DNA from: Epiperipatus broadwayi
Lineage: Eukaryota; Onychophora; Udeonychophora; Euonychophora; Peripatidae
NCBI GenBank assembly: GCA_028023455.1
Contig: JAQFVV010000049.1
Location: forward strand, 7,222,855-7,286,854
DNA: 64,000 bases
Reading direction: 5' to 3'
Each line of letters starts with the position of its first letter. Position 1 is the stretch's first letter. Positions 50,042 to 62,112 of the stretch are shown in pieces. Below the pieces are notes generated by a model. It did no database searches, was not told the origin of the DNA, and saw nothing but the letters and a program-made list of their open reading frames with translations. A program made the translations under genes and the position numbers.

Positions 50042-53000
50042 AGTTGTGATATCAAATTTGCATAATGTTGCAAACTCACACAATTAAATTTCAAAATAAA
50101 AATTATGACGTATTAAACTTTAAAAATATTACCTAAATATTACTTGTAGATCAATTATTATTTTACTAAATTGATTAAATATCTTTAAAAAGACTTTTAA
50201 AAATACTATTATATGAGTTTATCCCACTTTTAATATTTAATTTATCTATTTTTATTTTAATAAAATATTTAACTTTATTATTAACTGTACTCGTCTTTAT
50301 TGCATTGTTTAAACATGTTATAATGACAGTTAACTTAATGTTTATTATTAGTTCTTATGATAGGTAATAATTCTATTCAATTCTATAATGCAATTTTACA
50401 GTATTTTGAGCTTTACTAATAAATACTAGCAAGCAAATGTGTGCAACCATATATTATTAGATGAATCACATGACTGAGATAACCAATACAGATTATCCAA
50501 TTTACTGTCTAGGAATAATAACAAACTGCTACACTTGTTGTATTAAATAAAATAATACAATTATAAAATTTGGAAAATTAATTTGGAAAATATAGAACTA
50601 AATACAACTCTCACTACCATAAAGATTACTTTTTTAAAATATATGATATTAATTATAATTATTAAATATAATTTATGAATTTAAATATAACATTTATTTA
50701 ACTATCAGTTTAATACTATTAAAAATGAACTTTTAAACATACTTTTAAATATTTATAGTGGTGTTATTTATTATGGCCAGCTTTTGCAACCATATATAAT
50801 AATATTTTTTAGTTTTATTTAACTGTTCTTAAGTGATTCATTATAATTTTATGCGCTACATAATTTCATTAGCTTCAAATCATACTTTTAAGACAATATT
50901 AATAAAATATAATCAACACATCAAGAGAACATATTCTAAAATTTAAAATTTTTAGTAATTTACTGTAATTAGCTATTTCTGACCTATAGAAAAGGGCACA
51001 ATATATATATAATGTTGAAATCATGCTCCCAAACATTATAATATTTCAGCAATACCCTCTGTAAATAACTATGCACTGGAATATTTTCATACATATAAAT
51101 ATTGGTAATATCTTTTGCAAATAATGATGATGATGATGATATTTATACTGATGATTCATATACCTATACTATAACAGTGTGCAAGTGCAAAAACAACCAA
51201 TCACCAAACAAGCGATGACTATCTAACTCTTACCTTAGCCTCACAAAAATAGTAATAAAATCAATAAGAAAAATACTTGTGACATGAATAGTATCTGTTA
51301 CTATAACCCTACATTTAAACATCAATATTAATAATAAATCTTGGGGATTATCCAGCATTTAAATATTATGTATACTAATAAATCTATATTTAACACCAAT
51401 GAAACATTATATGTGTGGCTAGCATAACATCACAAATGTCAAAGTAACATCATGTAAATATTATTTCTCCTACTCTTCTAATACTATAAAGACTCTTAAA
51501 TATCTATATGATATAGTTTTCCAATTTATAATAAGATGCAATTGGGTATTTTGAGATTGTATCCAGAAGATACCTTATAGCATATAAACAATACTGTGAA
51601 AGTAGTGCAAATGAGTTCTATTGCAATTTTAACATAAATAATATTCACTTGATGAACTGTAATAAAGTTATAATGAAAATTTTAATATTAAAATTATCCT
51701 AATATGACCACATTAGTAGAATTAATGTGAGTGATGATGATAATTAAAACACAAAACCTTATTTTAAAATGATAAATAATTTATTAAACAAAATAAAATG
51801 CATAAGATAGATTAAATACAAAATATAATTATCTTAATATTCACACAATGTTTTTCTAAAAAAAGATCACAGGGAGATGCATTGATGTGTAATGAAAAGT
51901 GTTGTTCAAACAAATCAATAAAGAAGATTGCCAAGGATAGAATCTTTAATATATCATTATTTTAAAATTTATTAAAACCTATCCAAAAGATTACTCTGGT
52001 TCTTACAGAGCCTCAATATTTTCTATATTTGGAATGCACTGGTCCAATGGCATTGTCTTATTAATCTTATTATTTGGGGAACATTTATCATTCACTAAAC
52101 AAATGCGATATCTACATGGCCCATTTATACAACATTAAGGTCTCAAAACATTCTACTTGACCTGTAGCCATGAAATAATTATTTATTAAGTTTACAATTC
52201 CTATTACAAGTACATTTCAACTATATATAAATGTTATTCATTCATTTTATCATGGAACATATGAAAATAAAATATAAGGTATATAAAACGAGATAATCTC
52301 ATCCCAAATGGGATAATTTAAAAATAATACTATTATTTAACAACTATAATAAAAGGCACAACCTATTTTAATGTAAATTCAAATATCACAATAATTCAAA
52401 AAAAAAAAAAAAAACATTCTAACTGATCTTATTGTTGATGAGAATATTAATCAATCCTAATGCATACAATTAAATTTATTATGTAAAAAATAAAGAAATA
52501 TCATACATACAAATTTCATTATGCATAAAAGTTTATGAATAATTTTATCGTGTTGTTGATGTGTACATTTCATTCCTCCAATAGGTTTAGTGTTAATAAA
52601 ATTCCTTCATATAAATTTAATCCTTATTTACTGAATTATAGTGAATAACTTTGAGTTATAGTGAATCGCAAATTCTTTGTTATCAATTGCGAATGATTTC
52701 ATTTCACAGACGAAATAAAAAAAATATCAATCACATTTGTTTACCACAAATTATTTTAAAACAATCCATTAAAAAAGTAATTAGGTTGGGATTCCTCAGG
52801 TGATTACATTTACTTCAGATTTGAATTAAAGAAGCAAGGAACATTGCATCATTTTAATATTCCAACATCTTTGTTTTGTTTTTTTTTTCATAAATTCGCA
52901 AAACACAGCTATTAGGTTACATCAGAAATTTTACAGGTGAGCTTAATTAATAATTGCATAAAATTGACAAAGTCTGATTTATTAATTATAGTAGACTGAT

Positions 53001-53160
53001 CATCCCGTAGTTTTTAAAAGATTGAAATCCTTGGCTATAAATTTAAAGAATTTCCAGGTCAAAAAAAAATTCTGTAGATAAAAATTTTTGGATTTTATCA
53101 AATCCAGCTATTAAATACTTAATTATGTTTCTATTAGAAAACTGGGCACTTTTCACAAAC
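50042..53160. other. AT-rich intergenic DNA
   Basis: Nothing codes. Simple repeats: GATGAT near 51123-51140, a run of about 19 A at about 52390-52410. No transposon ends recognised. Confidence 0.5.
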
Positions 53161-53175
53161 CAGAGCTCAATTGTA

Positions 53176-53893
53176 AGTATAGGGGATTTGAACTCAGATT
53201 TTCATGCACCCTTTAACTATCCACACTCTCATACAACTGATACACATGACCACACATGTAGAAAAAGTTAAATAATCACCAATATATGTATTTGATGCTA
53301 AAACAGCACTGATGATTATTTATCTTTTTCTGCGTGTGTATGGTCACATGTATTAGTTGTATGTGATAATGTGGATAGTTGAAGGGTGCATGAAAATCTG
53401 AGTTCAAATCCCCTGTACTTACAATTAAATTCTAGGTTTGGGAAAAATGCCTGGTTTTCAAATATTCACACATCAAGCTTGTATCCTGCCTAGGTCTCTT
53501 CTAAGCATTTAAATGGATGTCCTATACATAAGGGGTCAGAGTGACTTGAGGTCAAAATATGCATGGTAATAATATTGGCATCAGCATGGGATTTGGGTTT
53601 TCATCATCAGATTTTCAATGATATGGATAGCTGAAAAGTTGAAGGTTGGACTAGATTGAAGTATGTCCATTAAAGTATGATGATTTGCTATCTTAATATA
53701 AACTGAGAACTGATTATATATGTGTGTGGGAGATCATAATCTGGACCAACTGATGAATGTTGGTTTAGCACAAAATATGTATATTGGTAATTATTTATCT
53801 TTTTCTACATGTGTGTGATCATGTATATCAGTTGTATGAGATAGTGTGGATAATTGAAGGGTGCATGAAAATCTGAGTTCAAATCCCTATATT
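53176..53893 (+). repeat. Composite repeat with three tRNA-like terminal units
   Basis: A palindrome at 53176-53420 (two terminal units facing each other; each carries CAAATCCCCTGTACTTACAATT or its reverse) is followed by a core of about 300 bp and a third unit at 53725-53893. Each unit reads on the + strand GTATGAGATAGTGTGGAT, GGGTGCATGAAAATCTGAG, TTCAAATCCC, resembling tRNA boxes A and B. The core matches that of 13797-14440 (GGTCAGAGTGACTT, CATCAGATTTTCA) in inverse orientation. No ORF. Confidence 0.75.
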
Positions 53894-54249
53894 TGTGTTT
53901 CAATTAGTAAATAATTTTAGTAATGATGATGATCAAGAGGCCAGTATCTACCTGGGAAAATAAATATCTGATGATTTCATATCTCGCCATCCATAGTGGT
54001 TTCCAGCTGCATAATAAAAATATTGAGATTACTTAAAGTCTTTCAAATAAAGGAACGAAGGGGAAATAATACCGAATTTCATCAACACTCGTTTATATAA
54101 TGCAGAGCATGTGATTGAAAGTGACATGACTTTGACCTGCCTTTTCACTCAATTGTACTTTGTATGTGAAATTTTTATTAGTGGCAATGGTTTCTTCCAG
54201 GTGATATTGTCCTCCTGCTTGTTTTCTGCATGGTAAAATTAACTATATT
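53894..54249. other. Unassigned sequence between two composite repeats
   Basis: Slightly more complex than average, with no frame or repeat I can identify. Confidence 0.4.
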
Positions 54250-54465
54250 TATAATATAATTTACAATGAGCACTTATAGCATATATGTGTAGAGATGGTA
54301 ATCTGGACTAACTGATGATTGCTGCTTTAGCATGAAATATGTATATTGGTGATTATTTATCTTTTCAACATATATGTGTTCAAGTGTATCAGTGTTATGA
54401 GATAGTGTGGAGAGTGGTGGGTCGTGTGAAAGTCTGTGCTCGTATACTATATATATTTCATATTT
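54250..54465 (+). repeat. Solo terminal unit of the composite repeat family
   Basis: Matches the reverse complement of 13815-13990, including CAACTGATGATTGCTG-like, TTTAGCATGAAATATGTATATTGG and GATTATTTATCTTTT. It stands without core or partner unit, like a solo LTR or a monomer SINE. The 73-codon minus frame here is the counterpart of that at 13787 and reflects the shared repeat. Confidence 0.75.
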
Positions 54466-54651
54466 ATAATACAAATTGAAAATTTCTGTTCTCATAAAAA
54501 TAATAATAATAAGTTGGTTATTTTAAAGATATTGAGCTAAGAGGGTTACTATCATAACATATATATATATATATGCACTGACGATGCTTCCAATGGTTAT
54601 ATGAATTATTATTATACAACAATATATATCTTATCAGGTTACCTGAAGATA

Positions 54652-54741
54652 TTTTTTTTTCATATGTCAAAGCATTGACCGGGAAGCAGGCCAGCTGCTT
54701 CGAAGGCAGCTATGCTAACCACTAGACCACCAACGCTTGAC
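54652..54741 (-). repeat. tRNA-only retroposon with 12-bp target duplication
   Basis: On the minus strand AAGCGTTGGTGGTCTAGTGG, then an anticodon hairpin GCTGC-CTTCGAA-GCAGC (anticodon would be TCG), then CCCGGTCAATGC. The T arm is shortened, so it is not a working tRNA. It is followed by TTTGACATATG and an A run. TACCTGAAGATA at 54640-54651 is repeated exactly at 54742-54753, direct evidence of retroposition by an endonuclease of the LINE type. Confidence 0.85.
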
Positions 54742-54753
54742 TACCTGAAGATA

Positions 54754-55377
54754 ATTGACATTTGAATTTCAATTATTAACATTCAATTAAAATTATATTT
54801 TGATGATCAAACCTTTCATACCTTACGTATATATTTATGTAAGAAGCCTTGTTATTTTTCCTGGTCACTCCATGCACCAATATTATCTCAGAGGGTCTTA
54901 CTTAATATCTATTTATAAATGCTTATTTGAATGTACAGAGCTTGAAATTCATTAACCCATATTTAGAGTGCCATTTTGTCTTCTGGAATAATTATCTTCA
55001 CAGTTGTCAAGGCAACAATCCTACTTTTTTCAGCTTGCTCAAACCCAATGGAGAAATGATATATAAGTGAAGTGAGGCTATTGTGAATGATACACAGACA
55101 ACTAAATAAGTTAAATAACAATATTATTTATTCTAAATAATCTCAACTGATTTTAAAAATTACCTGTAGATATTATTTAATCATTAAAAATAATAAATTA
55201 ATAAACATCATTTAAAAAATGTCAAAAATTAATTATAAATATACAGATGCATTTAACTAATAGTATATATTTTTTATGGTATATTAATAATAAAACTTTG
55301 TAATTATAAATAGGAAGTTTTTCTTTTAACAATCTAAATAATGTAAACATTTCAAAAATTACAGTTATTACTACATT
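54754..55377. other. AT-rich intergenic DNA
   Basis: Nothing recognised; the frame at 55222-55413 (minus) is low-complexity. Confidence 0.4.
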
Positions 55378-55484
55378 TATACAGAGGCAAAACTCTTCAT
55401 ACAGAAGCACCACTCACTGCAAGCCAGAGTAATCATTGGTTTGCACTGAGTGGCACTACTGTATGGAGAATTTCGTCTCTCTAT
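55378..55484. mobile_element. Minimal palindromic MITE
   Basis: Arms of about 50 bp (TATACAGAGGCAAAACTC ... and the reverse of ATTTCGTCTCTCTATA) meet almost directly at CATTGG. They share CATACAG, CACTCA-TGCAA and CCAG with the MITEs at 4722 and 8318. This is the smallest member: both termini with no interior. Confidence 0.85.
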
Positions 55485-58426
55485 AAACAGTTTGTATAAG
55501 CAAAAAAAAATGGTGATCATGTGATGTTTAGTGGTTTATTATTATATTTAATTTTAAGAATATTTTATGTTTAAAAATATAAATTTAAATACTGCAGTTT
55601 CTCTAGATAATTTTGTCATTTTATCCACTCATGAATAAGATCATTTCTGAATTATGATAAAATTTATTTTGTTTGATTTTTTTACTTCGTTCTAATTAGT
55701 CTGTTACTTAAATATGCAGACAATATAAATGAAGACTATTGAAAATAGTTCTCCTGTATGAAATAGTTGTGATTCAGCATTTCTACCATATCTGGGCCTT
55801 TCTTAGGCACTTTTTCAAAGTTGGAAATCACTCTGGCACTGAATAGGACACTTTGGGTGAGCTTGGGTAAGCATGTTTATTTTTCTTATGTCAAATATTT
55901 TCGGTATTTTAGCTAGGCTTTGTGCCAGTGGTGAAAATTACTATAATAGGATTTTATTACCAAATGTGGAATGCTTCTGCAGGTAGAATTAAAATTGTTT
56001 TGAGCATTTGATTCAGGTGGCATGTACTTTGATCATCTACATATGTTATTGATGATTTCCTCATTTCTTTTCTTTTTTATAGCTTTTGTTCTATGAGTAA
56101 CCTTTCTCAAAAAGTATTACTTTATTTTTTTTTTATTTAAGCCTGTTTGTCCACTATTTTTTTAAATTATTTAATTACCCATAAATAAAAGTTATTGTTG
56201 CTTGAATTTAACTTTAGTTGAACTTAATCAGTAATCATAATTAGTTCTTGATTTTACTTTGATTTTTTTCTTCTTTGTGATAAGTTTTAAATTTACTTGA
56301 ATTATTAAACCAAGTTATAAAGTATATAATTTTGTTTTATAATTTAATGTAGTAGGTGTATGCAAAGTTTAACAAATTTCATAAATCTCTTTTTTGTAAA
56401 TACTCATATTACTACACATGCATAATTACCTAAATATAATTTAAATTATACATATTCAGTTAGATATACGTTATCAATCAAGAAAATATTTTATTATATT
56501 AATTTTATTTTATTTTATTCAGGAATATTTAGTAAATTTTTCATTTTAATCTTATTTGTTTGAGGATGTTAGAAATGAACAACCATAAAATTGCAATATA
56601 TATATATAAGTAATATCCCTGATAAATATTTGAAGTCACTAAAATTTTTCATATTTATTATATTTTTCTCTAAATTTTATTACAAATTTTGCATTAGTGC
56701 TTAGTACAAAAATAATAATATTTTATAAATGTATTTATTACTCATGTTTATCTAGATTTTTTCAAAAACATAAATTAAACATTATATTAGCAAAAGGGTT
56801 TGTATTCATAAAATATTATATTAAAGCTTGTATTTAACATTGTAAGTATGTGTGTGTTTAATTATTTAAAATATTTTTAAATTGAACTTTCAAAATGTTA
56901 TTATTAGCATTAATTTTTTATAGATTAAAAAAAATCAATAATCCCTGTATCAACTTACAAAATAATAAAAATTTAAAATTTTACATTTTTATCAATATTC
57001 TGTGCTATCTAATTAAAATTGAAGTAAAATCATGTTACCATTTAGTAATAATCTTTTTTTAGCAAGGTTGTATTTTCTTTTGCTTAAATTTTTTAAGCAC
57101 AACATTTCTTTTCTTCAAGTTATTTGAATATAAAGTAATTCCATCAATTCAATTTTTTTCAAAGTTGAGATAATTATATCTTTAACTTTAATTTCAAATA
57201 TTTTGCTATAGTATTAATGTAGGGAGTCAAGTAAACAACATATCCAATTTTCTTATTTATTGAGTAAATTTAATTTTTTAAAGGATATATCTGATGAATC
57301 AGAAAACTGTCTCCTTCTAGTGAATAATATTTCACTATCCTATTCTCACACAAGATAAAGGTTCTATTGACTTTTAACATCTTGTGGAGAGGTAAGTGAA
57401 TAATCTCTAGTCTAATGAATGACTAATAAAAATTATTATTGTATTGTCTCCTTCTATTTCTTTTGAACTAGAGAATATTATAATCTGAAAGTATCAACTA
57501 CTAACTATAATTTTCCTTTTGTAAATAACAACTAACTAAAGATAAAATTTCCATCTATATTAATGGTGTCTGGGATTTATATAATTTTTTCATAGTCTAA
57601 AATTCTTCTCCATTATTTATTATGCAATCTGATTCTTTTTCTTTATTTTCTTCTTATTATTATTATTATTGCTGTTGTTATTATTATTATCTTTATGACT
57701 GGACCAAGAAAAGCAATGAATACTCCTGATTTCTTGGAATACCAGTTGAAGTCAAAATCACAATTTTTTTTGATCTTTCTATAGCTGACATCATTTGTTC
57801 CAAGAGAAATGAAAAAAAAAGAAAGATGAAAGAAGCATGGTCAATAGCTAAAGATGATAATGTCATTAATAAAAAGGACTCTAGCACCACTCTTTCTTAA
57901 AAAAATGACACTTGTCATTTCCTATTTTGTCATTAGTATGTAAATCTTTTAAAAAATTCAATTTTATAATCTACTCTTTAATATCCAAAAGAGACTTTAA
58001 ATTTAGATCTCAATTTCCTCTAGTCATATTATGCAATGATTATGTTACTATTCAGTATTGAAAGTTCTCAGCTTTAAACAAATTTTCTTTATCACAAATT
58101 CAAACTTTTCCTGTGATTAAATGTTTTAATATTTTTAAAATTATATTACCTTTATTATTTTTTATTATTAAAAAAAGTGCATACTTAATATTTGTGCTCA
58201 GTTTATTTTCACTCTTATGCTTGCATTGTTAACCCAATCATGACCGTGTTTTCTATAAATAGTTAGAATAAAAAATTATAACTTGATTTAGTAAATAAAA
58301 TTTCATTTAAATATGAAAATATATAACAGAGAGTTGAAATTAACAATTTTAAAAAAAAAATTAATACTGATTTTTTTTCCATTTCTTTTTTTTTTCATTA
58401 ATAGAATGGTCATTTATATATTTATC
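55485..58426. other. AT-rich intergenic DNA
   Basis: No gene recognised. An ATT/GTT microsatellite lies at 57652-57692. The frame at 57693-57890 (minus) runs out of that repeat and matches no family I can name. Confidence 0.5.
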
Positions 58427-58427
58427 A

Positions 58428-58952
58428 TCATCATCATTGTCAACCATTATCAATCTACTGCAGGATGAAGGTCTCTCCAAGTTCAATCCATCTTCTTCAA
58501 TGTCTCGCCTCTCTTCTCCACATCATCCCTGCACATTTTCTTATTGCATCCATTTATCTCACATGTGACTTCTTTCTGGGCCATTTACAATATCTTGTAA
58601 TCCCATTTAAGATTTTAGTTCTCCATCTATTATCATCTCTTCTAGCAATATGTCCAGCCCAACTACACTTGTCTTTTAATTCTTTCAATGATGTCAATAA
58701 CACCTGTTTGTTCTTTTACCCATATTTTGCATTTTTGATTTCTTCTTGTTGCATCTCTCCATACTTCTTTGAATGGTCTGAAGTCTCTGGATTGCTCATC
58801 TTTTAAGTGGCCAAGTCTCAGATCCATAAGTAAGGATTAGTAAAACACATTTATTATATACTTTTCTTTTTAAACATATAGGCATATTTCCTTTTAGTAT
58901 TAAGTTATTTTTTTTACCAAAAGCACTACAACCAAGTTTAATTCTATGTAAA
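58428..58952 (-). pseudogene. RTE-type LINE, 3' end of the reverse transcriptase ORF
   Basis: On the minus strand, in shifting frames, the C-terminal region of a non-LTR reverse transcriptase is clear: GNMPICLKRKVYNKC, then VLLILTYGSETW (58830s); IWVKEQTGVIDIIERIKRQ; CSWAGHIARRDDNRW (counterpart of KWAGHVARRDDNRW); IRKCAGMMW; and WIELGETFILQ, stop, IDNG as the terminal block. The element ends in TGATGATGATGATGAT at 58428-58439, a simple 3' repeat of the kind found at the end of RTE-like LINEs. Several stops and frameshifts; dead and 5'-truncated, as usual for LINEs. The 113-codon + strand frame at 58465-58806 is the antisense shadow. Confidence 0.85.
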
Positions 58953-59593
58953 AAGAAAATTAGGTGTATGTATGTATATATATATATTGTTTTGAATATA
59001 TATATTTCAAACTTCTATTTCATTAACATTTACTGAAATATATGACCAAAGAAATATGAAAAAGAAAAATGATGCACAAGATGTGCATTTGGGGCTGAAC
59101 CAGAACTCATCACTTGGTGTAGATCACAATTTTTTACATATATTTTCACCATTTGTTTAAGATTTCATAGATAGCCATTTGTTATAGTACAAGTATCAAA
59201 TTTCTGAACTCACCACTTTGTCACAACTACTTCAATTTATCTTTATCCATTGATATTGTATCCAAATATCTCTAGATGAGTTTTTAGCTTATGGGTTTCA
59301 GCAGCAAGGAGATTTTGGAGGTATTGTTTATCATGTATACATAGCCTAGAGGAGAGTTTAAAACTAGAAAAATAATAATATGTAAATAATATCAATAATT
59401 ATGCACTTATAACGCTAGTTAAAGAAGTTAAATATATTATTAAATTTATTTAAAGCTTAGCGCTTTCAAAGCTCTAGGGCTTCATAATCATAGCTCTAAT
59501 AATTAAATTATAAATATCATTGTTAATATCTAATAGCTTATTATTATTAACCAATTTTATTTTTAATTAATCATTTGCGTATACATATATAAT
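58953..59593. other. AT-rich intergenic DNA
   Basis: Nothing recognised apart from a TA tract near 58975-58990. Confidence 0.5.
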
Positions 59594-59996
59594 ACAATGA
59601 GCATGCTAATATCTCTAAACAAGTATTTTTGATAAATGCTAGAAGAAAAAGCATTTAAAATCTTTATCTAGAATTATTCCTATTCCCAAACTGGTTTTGA
59701 GTTGATGGCTCTCCTTAGTTAGGCACTAGAATATTCAGACACTTGATCTAAAATACAAACTCAAGTGCAGCATTTATCTAATGCTTAACTATTAAGTAGA
59801 AAATTTGAAAATTTCACACATCTATATGTCTTCAAATCCAGTTATCTAATTTAAATTTCCTAGTGCCTCACTGAAGAGTGCCATCAGCTCAAAAACAGTT
59901 TGGAGATATGAATAATTCTAGATAGAGATTTTAAATGCTTTCTGTTTCAGCACTTATCAGAAAAACTTGTTTAGAAATATTAGCATGTTCATTATC
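59594..59996. mobile_element. Foldback element with a degenerate hammerhead in each arm
   Basis: Arms of about 145 bp (59594-59740 and 59850-59996) are inverted copies, sharing GCATGCTAATAT, TCTAAACAAGT, AAGCATTTAAAATC, TATCTAGAATTATTC and AAACTG. The right arm on the + strand has CTGAAGA (59871), GTGC-CATCA-GCTC and AAAA. The left arm on the minus strand has CTAAGGA, GAGC-CATCA-ACTC and AAAACC. Both match the module at 45388-45434 but have lost parts of stem III or the GTC triplet. No ORF. Confidence 0.8.
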
Positions 59997-60210
59997 TTAT
60001 ATTTGTAGTACAAGCTTATTAAGTTAAGTCACATGATTTATGACTTGATTTTCTTACTACATATATATAAGTGATACATACATGTATCAACATGTGTGAG
60101 TACTTTAAATGCTATACTATGTTCCAGTATATCAGATGTTATTTTAAATTTACTAAATGCTTATTATAAAATAAGTAATACATATAATATAATTGCTAAA
60201 TCAGTAATAT

Positions 60211-61184
60211 ACAGATGGTTCTCAACTTTCATACATTCTACTTTTGTGCAATTCGCTGCTATTTCATAAGAGGGTAACAGAAAAAAACACAGCATGCTAC
60301 AGAACTTTTTATAAAAAAAAAGAAAAAGAAGATAATCCTTACAGATTAGCCTCTGCACCAAGATTGATTACAGACAATAAAATTCATTATATATACATCA
60401 ATACATCACATTAATGCAATAATTATATATGTTTTTAAAAACATTACAATAACAATTTTTTTAAAAAAAAACATATAATCATGTTTAATAATTAATTTAT
60501 TAATAAATTAAATAAATAAACATTTAATTGTTTATGACACTTTTGTTTTTCAATTATTGCTAGGAAAACGAACTCCCCTTTTTTAAAACATTAAAACTTA
60601 ACCCTCTCACATCAATTTTTCTCATTTTCCTATAAATTTAATAAAGACATAAATCTTTTTAAATTTATAGAAAATGAGAAAAGGTGGAGGGAGGAGTTAA
60701 GTTTTAATATTTAAAAAATGGTTGTTTTTTCCCTAGCCATAATTGAAAGACAAAACTGTAATAAACAATTAAATGTCAATTTATTTATTTATTAATAAAA
60801 TATTTATTGGGCAGGATTATATATTTTTTAAAAATCTGATAGTAAGTGTAATTTTTAAATATATATTTATGTAATTATTATATTAATGTGATACATATAA
60901 AGAATTTTATTGTCAGAATTATCCATAATCAACTTTGATGTCTGGACTAATCTCTAAGTACCAAGAAGAGTACAATTCAACTATCTCTTGATAAATTTAT
61001 AAAGAAAACACCAGATACTAATCAATATTGTCATTTATGTATATGCTAATACACCTCATTAAAAAATAAATATTTTAAAAACACTTTTTGACGTTCTTTT
61101 TTATATATTACTCTACTTTCGCAAATTTCAACTTTCATATACATTTCAGGAATCAATTAGGTGGGAAAGTTGAGGACTGCCTCC
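60211..61184. mobile_element. Large near-palindromic foldback transposon
   Basis: Outer ends are inverted: left ACAGATGGTTCTCAACTTTC, right ends GAAAGTTGAGGACTGCC. Inner blocks are inverted too: GACAATAAAATTC (60374 against about 60910), and about 160 bp around 60490-60655 against 60658-60810 (TTAAAACTTAAC, TTTCTCATTTTC, TTTAATTGTTTAT). The termini starting CAG and CTCAACTTTC suggest a DNA transposon of the pogo or hAT type, but neither a transposase nor a clear target duplication is present. The 65-codon minus frame at 60164-60361 lies in the arm and is not a gene. Confidence 0.7.
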
Positions 61185-62112
61185 ATTATTTAACATCAAT
61201 AATTATTTATATTTATTAAAACAATAATACAAAAAACTTTTTCCGGTAAATATATTATGCCATTCTCAATGTGATTGTAAACTACTTTAAAGCTTCAATT
61301 TATACTGCATATATAGAAGCATCTATTATTTTTATAGAAAATTAATTAGAACCAAAAATATGGAGGGGTGGGGTATACAAATACTCACAATTGTAACTTA
61401 GAAAAGTAAAATTTATCAATTAAACAACATAAACTTGGATGCAAAATATATTGAACTATTTCCATCATCTATTATTCTTTAAACTATTCATTTGATATGA
61501 TGCTGCCTTCTAACCAAAAATGCAGTTAGGAATAACAATTTATTTTATTTGCATTATTTCAGAGTGCAGAGTAAATATAGTGGATTAGTCTTTCTAAAAA
61601 AAAAATCTAAGTTAATGAATAATGAGATAATTTATTCATTTATTTTTTTATATTATTTTTATTATCATAGTTATTTTATAAATTATTCATGATATAGTTA
61701 TTATTGTTTAATTTAATAATATATTTTAATTATCATTGGCAGAAGTAGTCAGATGTACCAGGAGACATTTAGATTACCATGAAAATTGTCTTAAATCTGC
61801 ATTTTAATACTTCCAGCTCCAACAGAAAAAGAAAAGGAAAACAAAATAAAATGCATTAGGGGATTTGTGATGCATATATAAACCAGTTTTGAATCACAAA
61901 TGCATCCACTTATAGATCATGCTAATCCATAATTCTATTTATTTTATTTGCTATTTTGTAATCCTCATAGATTTTTCAATAAGTTTTTCTTTTTGAAAAA
62001 CTTCAATACCTTGTCTAATTATAAAATATTCATTGATTATAATCTTAGCTATATATTTTCAATAAAAGTTAACCAATATAGTGAAGACAAACCCATCTCA
62101 TCTTCAATATAT
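61185..62112. other. AT-rich intergenic DNA
   Basis: No gene. GAACTATTTCCATCATCT near 61452 repeats the outer end of the foldback at 41310, so a small fragment of that family may be present. Confidence 0.5.

Noticed and set aside
54652-54741. Possible functional tRNA gene (anticodon TCG)
   Set aside because: T arm is shortened, an A tail follows and a target duplication flanks it, so it is a retroposon.
57693-57890. 65-codon minus-strand frame after an ATT microsatellite
   Set aside because: Considered as a LINE tail because of its position near a simple repeat, but no conserved block could be matched.
58465-58806. 113-codon + strand frame
   Set aside because: Antisense shadow of the RTE-type LINE reverse transcriptase C-terminus, which reads well on the minus strand.
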